NCBI RefSeq assembly: GCF_042427615.1
Contig: NZ_JBHMEZ010000003.1
Span: 744,001 to 808,000, forward strand
Reading direction: 5' to 3'
From: Formosa undariae
Lineage (GTDB): Bacteria > Bacteroidota > Bacteroidia > Flavobacteriales > Flavobacteriaceae
Length of the DNA: 64,000 bases
Part shown: in pieces, positions 59,101 through 64,000 of the stretch
How positions within the stretch are numbered: position 1 is the first letter of the stretch
Layout of the letters: the number at the start of each line of letters is the position of its first letter
Translations under genes and position numbers: made by a program
The notes under the pieces: generated by a model
The model's input: only the letters and a program-made list of their open reading frames with translations
What the model was told of the DNA's origin: nothing
The model's database searches: none

Positions 59101-59340
59101 ATTACCATTTAAAGATTGATACAATGATGAATTTTTCCAATCTTGATTTTCCACAGCTTCACTAGCTGATGCATATCTATAGAAAGAGGCTGTTGGCTCT
59201 TCTCTATTTATTTGAAAAATTTCAGGGTTTTCCCATTCAGGGTTCTCCCATTTCTCTGCAACATAAACAGGACTTTCTAATGATTTTTCACAAGAAAAAA
59301 TCAACACAGAAACTAATAGTAAGTAAAAAAATTTATTCAT
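56143..59340 (-). CDS. GH2 beta-galactosidase, LacZ-type lipoprotein
   Basis: This is a five-domain LacZ-like enzyme of about 1065 aa. I choose ATG 59340, giving the lipoprotein signal MNKFFYLLLVSVLIFSC; ATGs at 59364 and 59346 are in frame upstream. The N-terminal jelly roll (PTASFYRY..., NWEMQGFGIPVYTNR), an Ig-like domain, the TIM barrel with Glu494 (SLGNEAGNG, acid/base) and Glu557 (IQCEYAHAMGNS, nucleophile), a second Ig-like domain and a C-terminal Bgal_small_N domain (NFWRGVTDND..., VEWFGRGPFENY) are all visible. It should release beta-linked galactose from oligosaccharides at the cell envelope. It is the first gene of the minus-strand operon that continues with the broken GH29, two esterases, a sulfatase and a second GH2. 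Confidence 0.93.
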   Translation of the reverse strand: MNKFFYLLLVSVLIFSCEKSLESPVYVAEKWENPEWENPEIFQINREEPTASFYRYASASEAVENQDWKNSSLYQSLNGNWNFYYADSVSARPTDFYKNDFSLDGWDIIKVPSNWEMQGFGIPVYTNRTYMFPPNPPFIPHNINSVGSYKKDFEISEDWDGKDVYLHFAGVSGAMYVWVNGQKIGYNEGSKTAAEYKISDVVKAGKNSISVQVLRWSDASYMEDQDFWRLSGIERDVYVYTVNKVTVRDFRVVSDLENNYTDGVFKTGLQVDNNTDKDVSRTVEVKLMDGSESVFSGSRTVTLKPGRNTVDFGQVIKNVKTWNAEYPNLYTLLIDLKGDNNNTDEATAIKVGFRNIKIENNQFLVNGMPVLLKGANLHDHSETEGHTISEDLTMKDLEVMKQNNLNAIRCSHYPKDPHFYRMCDKYGFYVVDEANIETHGMGTTNQGLDKNLKHQAVHPAYLPEWKEMHMDRTIRMFERDKNFPSIVTWSLGNEAGNGDNFFATYKWLKDNDTTRPTQYEGATNYANTDIQAPMYWTVDRMIKYAENNPTRPLIQCEYAHAMGNSVGNLQKYWDVIEKYDVMQGGFIWDWVDQGMLTKNEDGEAYWAYGGDLGGHDLQNDVNFCLNGIVNPDRTAHPALYEVKKVYQYIKFKPSNLKKGEIEIKNIYDFTNLSAYKFTWVLLENGKEKAKGDMSNLDMAPYTTQIVKIDLPELEDETAEYHLNVYALNQAKTDLMPVGHEVAYEQFQLTEPRFKTSTSKSDIDIAIVSENNTTTISNANFELKLDTKTGKLTALDYGNGNILVESITPNFWRGVTDNDFGAKSPEKLDAWKQATDSQQLQTVKLFNNSKEISASEASSVKGDVVIETVYDLPSVKGQIVIVYDIDAHGEITVKNSLKSIAESLPHLPRFGNNFIIKDEYQNVEWFGRGPFENYNDRNTAALVGDYKAKVKDLYFPYIRPQENGYKTDVRWVSFKNNAGVGIKIEGEQLLGFNTHHQYNGDFDAGKEKQQRHTTDIKKRDFVNVNIDYKQTGIGGDNSWSEKALAHEEFRVHAGNLEYTYRIIPVK

Positions 59341-59478
59341 TGTCATGATTTTATAGGTATTCAATTATCTGTTTTCAACTTATTTAAAACTAAAAAAACG
59401 GAGCCAATATAAGACTCACATACATTTCATTTACTATAAAGTACGGAACACTAATTCAATATCTTTTAATTTGATTCC

Positions 59479-59534
59479 GAAATTTAAAACCTTTTCGTAA
59501 AACACAAATATCATATAGGGGGCAAAAATGTTGC
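59479..59534 (-). promoter_or_regulatory. Shared PUL operator plus -7 box for the GH2 operon
   Basis: On the minus strand, GCAACATTTTTGCCCCC starts at 59534 and the 27-bp frame ends at 59508 with ATATGATAT in place of AATTGAGAA. Exactly 21 bp later is TAAATTTC (59486-59479), a 7-of-8 match to the -7 box. The leader to ATG 59340 is about 135 nt. Confidence 0.6.
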
Positions 59535-60077
59535 ATACCCTGTAATGACCAATAACAATAGGCTTTTGCAACATTCACAGTATAAACTACTCTTAAAAAT
59601 TAGAGCATTATTATATATAAAAACAAGACTCCTTATTCAACTTAATATTAACAATTTCAAGTAGCAAAATCACCATCCAGAAACACTTCTCCAAGTATTT
59701 ACAAAAAAAAGGCTGTGATTTAATCTTAAATATAATTTTCAATTTTATAAAGTCTCTAACAACTAACCATCAAATTAAAACCTAAAACTGAAACAACACG
59801 TGGACCAAAATATTTTTTATAGAATAAACTTATTAACGCGAAAGCACCTCCTTTAAGAACGTGATAATGCATCAGAACTAGAACTGTTAGACTTAGGAAA
59901 ATATTATATTCAAATTCAAAAAATAAAAAACTAATATCTTGAGCTCAATTAGATTATTCCCGCAAAACAAGAACCTAAATTCAATAAGTGATTAAACCAT
60001 AATAAAAGTAAAAAAAACCTTTATTTTAAAAAACACTAAACATATTGAATCGTTATATAATTAAAGACTCCATCTAT
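59535..60077. other. Intergenic region with a possible decayed coding remnant
   Basis: On the plus strand a broken reading runs from about 59760 to 59934. LKPKTETTRGPKYFL, a stop, then NKLINAKAPPLRT is followed in another frame by ERDNASELELLDLGKYYIQI and a stop at 59932-59934. The composition looks protein-like but I cannot name a family. A lone GCAACATT also lies on the plus strand at 59568. The rest shows nothing I recognise. Confidence 0.25.
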
Positions 60078-60779
60078 CTATATTTCAAAATTATAGCCTG
60101 AATTTAATAATTTCTGATAATTTTTAGAGTTAAATTTATACAGAAAAGCACCGCGTTTAGAATTTGTTTTATCTTTTTCATCCAATTTTTCTAAAACTTT
60201 TAATGATAAAACCTTCTTTCTGAAATTCCCAGCATCCATACTCCTTTGAAAAATGGCCTCATACAAATTTTGCATTTGAGGGATTGTAAACTTTTCAGGA
60301 AGTAATTTAAAACCGATAGGCTGATATTTAGCTTTACGTTTTAGTTCTTCTAAAGCATCCTTAACCATAACGGAATGATCTAAAGTTAAATCTGGCAAAT
60401 CATGCAATCTATACCAAAACGCACCATGCTTTTCTACCAATTCTTTATCATAAGCATCAATTCGAATCAAAGCATATTTAGCTATAGAAATACAGCGTGA
60501 ACCCTTATCTCTATTTACATTTGTGTATGTTTTTAACGGTTCTAAAAAAACGTTATCTAGACCTGTAATCTGTTTTAAAACGCGTCTTGATGCTGTATCG
60601 TCATCTTCATCCAATTCTAAAAAACTTCCAATTAAAGACCAATCACCTTTATCAGGTTCTACACGTCTTTTAAAAATAAGAAGCTTTAGTTCTCCTTCAT
60701 CAAATCCAAAAACAATGCAATCTGAAGCCACGTACATTTTATCATGAGATGCGTAATAATCTATTTTTTGTTTTATCAT
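60078..60779 (-). CDS. NUDIX-type sugar-responsive transcriptional regulator
   Basis: This regulator has about 233 aa from the ATG at 60779 (MIKQKIDYYASHD). A longer frame opens at 60839 but would run through the operator palindrome, so I reject that start. Residues about 14-135 form a NUDIX fold whose catalytic box is degraded (G51-S-F-L-E-L then RRVLKQITG instead of REUxEExG). It therefore probably binds a ligand rather than hydrolysing one. Residues about 155-230 form a winged helix (FTIPQMQNLYEAIF, FRKKVLSLKVLEKL, GAFLYKF), the layout of NrtR/AraR-type regulators. It is divergent from galK-galT across a perfect palindrome, so control of galactose catabolism is the likely role. Confidence 0.88.
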   Translation of the reverse strand: MIKQKIDYYASHDKMYVASDCIVFGFDEGELKLLIFKRRVEPDKGDWSLIGSFLELDEDDDTASRRVLKQITGLDNVFLEPLKTYTNVNRDKGSRCISIAKYALIRIDAYDKELVEKHGAFWYRLHDLPDLTLDHSVMVKDALEELKRKAKYQPIGFKLLPEKFTIPQMQNLYEAIFQRSMDAGNFRKKVLSLKVLEKLDEKDKTNSKRGAFLYKFNSKNYQKLLNSGYNFEI

Positions 60780-60796
60780 AATTAAAAATAATACGT

Positions 60797-60835
60797 TAAA
60801 AATAATAAAAGTATAATTTACTTTTATTATTTTTA
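60797..60835. promoter_or_regulatory. Perfect palindromic operator between the NUDIX regulator and galK
   Basis: Two 17-bp arms, TAAAAATAATAAAAGTA (60797-60813) and its exact reverse complement (60819-60835), flank the 5-bp spacer TAATT. It sits 18 bp upstream of the regulator's ATG and 41 bp upstream of galK's ATG, so one bound dimer could control both directions. The core AAAAGTA-N5-TACTTTT is a plausible winged-helix dimer site. Confidence 0.8.
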
Positions 60836-60875
60836 TCAAAATTTAAAAACATTTAACTAATATACACCTTCACCA

Positions 60876-62027
60876 ATGAAAAATCCGTTAATAGAAAACA
60901 TCTCCAAAGCGTTTATAGACACATTTAAACAGGATCCAATATTAGTATTTTCTCCTGGAAGAATCAATGTTATTGGTGAACATACAGATTATAATGATGG
61001 TTTTGTATTCCCTGCCGCTATAGATCAAGGTATTGCAGCGGCCATTCAAAAATCTGAAACGAACACTTGTATTGCCCATGCATATGATTTAAATGACTCT
61101 TACGAATTTTCTTTAGATAATATTACTCCTTTACAAAACGGTGGCTGGAGAAATTACGTTATTGGTGTTGTTGCAGAAATCCAGAAAAAAGGAATTACAG
61201 TACCGGCATTTAATATTGTGTTTGGAGGTAATATTCCTGAAGGCGCAGGTCTTTCCTCTTCTGCAGCATTAGAAAACAGTGTGGTGTTTGGCTTAAATGA
61301 ATTATTTAAATTAGGCTTAACAAAATCTGAAATGATTTTAGTTTCACAACAAGCGGAACATAATTTTGCAGGTGTACGTTGTGGTATAATGGATCAATAT
61401 GCAAGTATGTTCGGACAAAAAGATCATGCCTTACTTTTAGACTGTAGAACCCAAGAAGCTACTCCTTTTTTTATAGACTTACATGATTATCAATTACTTT
61501 TAGTAAATACGAATGTAAAACATGATTTGTCTGAAGCCGCTTATAACGACAGAAGACAGGTTTGTGAAACCGTTAGCAAACACCTTAAAATTGACGCCTT
61601 GAGAGATGCTACGGAAGCGGATTTATTAAAAATAAAATCTAAACTTACTGAAGATGATTATCAAAAGGCACTTTATGTTATTCAAGAAAACAATCGTGCT
61701 CTAGAAGCTGTTGACGCCATGAAAGCTAATGAATTAGAGCGTTTAGGAGCTTTACTGTTTGCGTCACACGATGGCTTGCAAAATCAATATCACGTAAGTT
61801 GCCCTGAACTAGATTTCCTAGTCGATTTTGCAAAAAATAATGAAAACATTATTGGAGCACGCATGATGGGCGGCGGATTTGGTGGTTGCACCATTAACAT
61901 GGTAAAAAAATCGGCATTAGAAACTGTTCAAAAAACAATCTCAAAAATATATAAAGAAGCTTTTAACAAAGACTGCTCTTTTTACAATGTTAACCTATCT
62001 GAAGGAACTCACTTAGTTCAAATTTAA
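60876..62027 (+). CDS. galK: Galactokinase
   Basis: This is a 383-aa cytoplasmic GHMP kinase that phosphorylates alpha-D-galactose to galactose-1-phosphate with ATP, the first step of the Leloir pathway. The galactokinase signature GRINVIGEHTDYNDG lies at 28-42, the ATP-binding motif PEGAGLSSSAALE at 121-133, the catalytic base Asp173 in CGIMDQYAS, and the C-terminal GHMP motif GARMMGGGFGGC near 340-350. Length is normal and all key residues are present. It is followed 20 bp later by galT and is preceded by a palindrome shared with the divergent NUDIX regulator. It links the extracellular galactan enzymes of the window to central metabolism. Confidence 0.97.
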   Translation: MKNPLIENISKAFIDTFKQDPILVFSPGRINVIGEHTDYNDGFVFPAAIDQGIAAAIQKSETNTCIAHAYDLNDSYEFSLDNITPLQNGGWRNYVIGVVAEIQKKGITVPAFNIVFGGNIPEGAGLSSSAALENSVVFGLNELFKLGLTKSEMILVSQQAEHNFAGVRCGIMDQYASMFGQKDHALLLDCRTQEATPFFIDLHDYQLLLVNTNVKHDLSEAAYNDRRQVCETVSKHLKIDALRDATEADLLKIKSKLTEDDYQKALYVIQENNRALEAVDAMKANELERLGALLFASHDGLQNQYHVSCPELDFLVDFAKNNENIIGARMMGGGFGGCTINMVKKSALETVQKTISKIYKEAFNKDCSFYNVNLSEGTHLVQI

Positions 62028-62047
62028 TTCCATAAACTGTATCTATA

Positions 62048-63067
62048 ATGACAAACAATATTCAAGATTACTCGCATAAACGTTTCAATATATTAACAGG
62101 AGAATGGGTATTAGTTTCTCCACATCGCGCTAAACGCCCTTGGCAAGGCCAAAACGAGGAAGTTGCTAACGAACAAAGACCATCTCACGACGAAAGTTGT
62201 TATTTATGTGCTGGAAACACCCGTGCAAATGGAGAAATTAATCCGGATTACACAGATGTATTTGTATTTACGAACGATTTTGCTGCACTTCAAAAAGACT
62301 CTGAAACCTTTACGGTAAACGAAGGATTATTGCAGGCACAAAGTGAACAAGGTGTTTGTAAAGTTATTTGTTTTAGCCCAGATCACTCTAAGAGTTTAGC
62401 AAACATGTCTGTTCCAGACATTAATAAAGTGGTTAAAACGTGGCAAAACGAGTATAAAACTTTAGGAGCAATGGATATGATTAAATACGTCCAAATTTTC
62501 GAAAATAAAGGCGCTATTATGGGATGTAGTAACCCACATCCTCACGGTCAAATTTGGAGTCAATCAACACTTCCTAACGAAGCATCTAAAAAAGACACTC
62601 AACAATTAACTTATTACAACACTAATAAATCGACTTTATTAAGTGACTATCTAAAGCAAGAATTTGAAATTAAAGAGCGTATTATATATGAAAATGATGC
62701 TTTTGTTATTCTTGTTCCGTTTTGGGCTATCTGGCCTTTTGAAACTATGATTGTTCCTAAAATAGCTCAAGAAAGTATTTTAGAGATGACGGATAAAGAA
62801 ACAGAATTATTTGCTGATGCCATTTCAGTAATTACTAAAGTTTACGATAAATTATTCAACATATCATTCCCTTATTCTAGTGGAATTCATCAAGCGCCTA
62901 CAAATGATACGGATCATTCTCACTGGCATTGGCATATGAGTTTTTATCCTCCATTATTACGTAGTGCAACCGTTAAGAAATTTATGGTGGGTTATGAAAT
63001 GTTCGGATCTCCACAACGAGATATCACACCGGAATGGGCCGCAACTACTCTTAAAAATTTAGTGTAA
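62048..63067 (+). CDS. galT: Galactose-1-phosphate uridylyltransferase
   Basis: This is a 339-aa cytoplasmic enzyme that exchanges UDP-glucose and galactose-1-phosphate to give UDP-galactose and glucose-1-phosphate. It belongs to the HIT superfamily. The zinc-site cysteines Cys51 and Cys54 lie in ESCYLCAGN. The active site is NPHPHGQIW with the HPH triad at 164-166, His166 being the residue uridylylated in the family. A second metal-binding His cluster, DHSHWHWHMSF, lies near the C-terminus. It sits 20 bp after galK in the same operon, and a clear hairpin terminator follows. An epimerase (galE) is not in the window and must be encoded elsewhere. Confidence 0.97.
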   Translation: MTNNIQDYSHKRFNILTGEWVLVSPHRAKRPWQGQNEEVANEQRPSHDESCYLCAGNTRANGEINPDYTDVFVFTNDFAALQKDSETFTVNEGLLQAQSEQGVCKVICFSPDHSKSLANMSVPDINKVVKTWQNEYKTLGAMDMIKYVQIFENKGAIMGCSNPHPHGQIWSQSTLPNEASKKDTQQLTYYNTNKSTLLSDYLKQEFEIKERIIYENDAFVILVPFWAIWPFETMIVPKIAQESILEMTDKETELFADAISVITKVYDKLFNISFPYSSGIHQAPTNDTDHSHWHWHMSFYPPLLRSATVKKFMVGYEMFGSPQRDITPEWAATTLKNLV

Positions 63068-63098
63068 CTAATTTAACTTAAAGTAAAAAACACTATAC

Positions 63099-63138
63099 AT
63101 TCCATCTGATTTAAGCATCACTTTAAATCAGATGGAAT
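63099..63138 (+). terminator. Terminator of galK-galT
   Basis: A perfect 16-bp stem ATTCCATCTGATTTAA / TTAAATCAGATGGAAT with an 8-base loop lies 32 bp after the galT stop. It is followed by TTAAATTTT. Confidence 0.85.
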
Positions 63139-63267
63139 TTAAATTTTAAAATTCTTATTTTCTTTTCCAAAAAAACATCTTCTTTACTAAAAACAAAGTG
63201 TACTCTGTTTTTTATTAGCATCTACGTTTAATTAACCAGCTAGTTTCCTTAGCCTAAATATTTAAAC

Positions 63268-63301
63268 AAAAAAAATCTCAGATTAACATTAATCTGAGAT
63301 T
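63268..63301 (-). terminator. Minus-strand terminator
   Basis: The stem AATCTCAGATTA / TAATCTGAGATT (63274-63301) has a 4-base loop. On the minus strand it runs into eight T residues. It lies one base beyond the stop of the small frame at 63303-63435 and about 200 bp after the GT2 gene, so it could end either transcript. Confidence 0.88.
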
Positions 63302-63302
63302 A

Positions 63303-63435
63303 TTAAACGAGTACAGTTATGAGATAAAACCAGGAGATAGCACCGCCACTAAATGATAAAGTGTCGTTCTCAATACCGTATCGTCCGACCAGCTCTAGAC
63401 AGATTAAAGTAGTCTTGAATGTTTAGATTCGACAT
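63303..63435 (-). other. Possible small ORF with a frameshift, or small RNA
   Basis: From the ATG at 63435 a 21-codon frame (MSNLNIQDYFNLSRAG then RTIRY) stops at 63370. An overlapping second frame continues past that point as RYGIENDTLSFSGG, then AISWFYLITVLV, to a stop at 63303-63305. Joined near 63375 they would make a ~44-aa peptide with a hydrophobic end. The minus-strand terminator follows one base after the second stop. It may be a real small gene with a frameshift or sequence error, a programmed shift, or just a leader or sRNA. I do not recognise a family. Confidence 0.3.
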
Positions 63436-63499
63436 AAATATATGCCCCCTAAAACAACTACTCATCCTCTTTCCAAATCACGTCTATTAATCTTAGGGA

Positions 63500-64000
63500 T
63501 TAAGTCGTTTGTAATACTGTTTTTTTAGAAATTGGAGTCTTAACTTTTCGGTATACCCAAGCTATTTCTCCCAATTGAAATATAATTTTCACAGAATCTT
63601 TCATAGATAATTTAGAACCATCGGCATGAATCCAGCGCTTAAGCGGTTGCTCACACAGCATGGCCTTCGCTTGTTGTAATCCGAAATACTGACTCATACG
63701 TTTAAAGATTTCGACATCGAAAATCCACTGCGTAACAAATTTTTCGCCGAAAGCGACTTCTATAACATCTTTACTAAAGATTTTAGCACCACATTGCGTG
63801 TCTTTAAAATCCATCTTTAATATGTTCCTGATGATGAAATTAATGCTTAAGCTAATTATTTTTCGAGCAGATTCTTTGGTAATATTCGCACCCATTCTAG
63901 AAATTCTAGAGCCACTTACAATTTTAAAATCGGAGGTTTCAATGGTTTTCACTAAATCATCAAAATCGGCTAAGTCTGTAGACAAATCAGCATCTAAAAA
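63500..64000 (-). CDS. GT2-family glycosyltransferase, partial (polyprenyl/dolichyl-phosphate sugar synthase-like)
   Basis: Only the C-terminal ~166 residues are in the window; the frame is open to base 64000. It begins FLDADLSTDLADF, which contains the D-x-D motif of GT-A-fold family 2 transferases. Then come VSGSRISRMG, FKDTQCGAKIF and WIFDVEIFKRM, all typical of enzymes that move a sugar from a nucleotide donor to polyprenyl (dolichyl) phosphate. The enzyme would act at the inner face of the cytoplasmic membrane in glycan or lipid-linked sugar synthesis. There is no sign it belongs to the PUL: it is separated by two terminators and faces the other way from galT. The apparent start at 63985 is an internal TTG, not a real start. 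Confidence 0.85.
   Translation of the reverse strand, partial: FLDADLSTDLADFDDLVKTIETSDFKIVSGSRISRMGANITKESARKIISLSINFIIRNILKMDFKDTQCGAKIFSKDVIEVAFGEKFVTQWIFDVEIFKRMSQYFGLQQAKAMLCEQPLKRWIHADGSKLSMKDSVKIIFQLGEIAWVYRKVKTPISKKTVLQTT

Noticed and set aside
60780..60839. Longer start of the NUDIX regulator at 60839
   Set aside because: It would place the perfect palindrome inside the coding region and add a non-family N-terminus; the ATG at 60779 begins the conserved part.
1..64000. CRISPR array, tRNA, rRNA or prophage
   Set aside because: No regularly spaced repeats, cloverleaf sequences, rRNA stretches or phage genes were seen by eye; a dedicated search could not be run.

Overview
The window looks like a chromosome segment of a marine flavobacterium (Bacteroidota). 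The DNA is AT-rich. Several secreted enzymes end in a type IX secretion (T9SS) sorting domain, nutrient uptake is by SusC/SusD pairs, the main regulator is a hybrid two-component system (HTCS), and the promoters carry TAnnTTTG-type -7 boxes. Nearly all of it is one large polysaccharide utilisation locus (PUL) with seven S1-family sulfatases, so the substrate is a sulfated, probably algal, glycan. The two GH2 enzymes, the GH30 and the adjoining galK/galT pair point to a galactan. The polymer itself is my inference.

Layout. (A) 1-5533, minus: sulfatase, clan GH-A-like hydrolase with Fn3 domains, sulfatase running off the left edge. (B) 5842-11488, plus: HTCS sensor/regulator and a sulfatase. 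(C) 22270-11499, minus: SusC, SusD, GH30, sulfatase-PA14, sulfatase with HEAT-like tail. (D) 23192-24313, plus: secreted BspA-like leucine-rich-repeat protein. (E) 35598-25039, minus: SusC, SusD, a second SusC lacking its N-terminal domain, SusD, DUF1735-type lipoprotein. (F) 36984-45101, plus: sulfatase, multidomain esterase, two tandem GH128-like enzymes, then a decayed GH172 fragment. (G) 45712-47328, plus: unassigned hydrolase with a fucolectin-type module. (H) 59340-48014, minus: GH2, a GH29 pseudogene with three in-frame stops, two SGNH-type esterases, sulfatase, GH2. (I) 60078-63067: a NUDIX-type sugar regulator divergent from galK-galT, with a perfect palindrome between them. (J) 63500-64000, minus: a partial GT2 glycosyltransferase unrelated to the PUL.

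How it fits together. Sulfatases and esterases would strip sulfate and acyl groups. The GH30 and GH128-like enzymes would cut the backbone or branches. Three SusCD pairs would import oligosaccharides, the GH2 enzymes would release galactose, and GalK/GalT would feed it into the Leloir pathway. The strongest unexpected signal is regulatory. A 27-bp two-part element (GCAACATTT, three free bases, CCCC, TTAATTGAGAA) lies upstream of seven transcription units. In five of them it ends exactly 21 bp before a TAnnTTTG-like -7 box, which makes it the likely operator of the HTCS. Gene decay (GH29, GH172) suggests the locus is changing its specificity.
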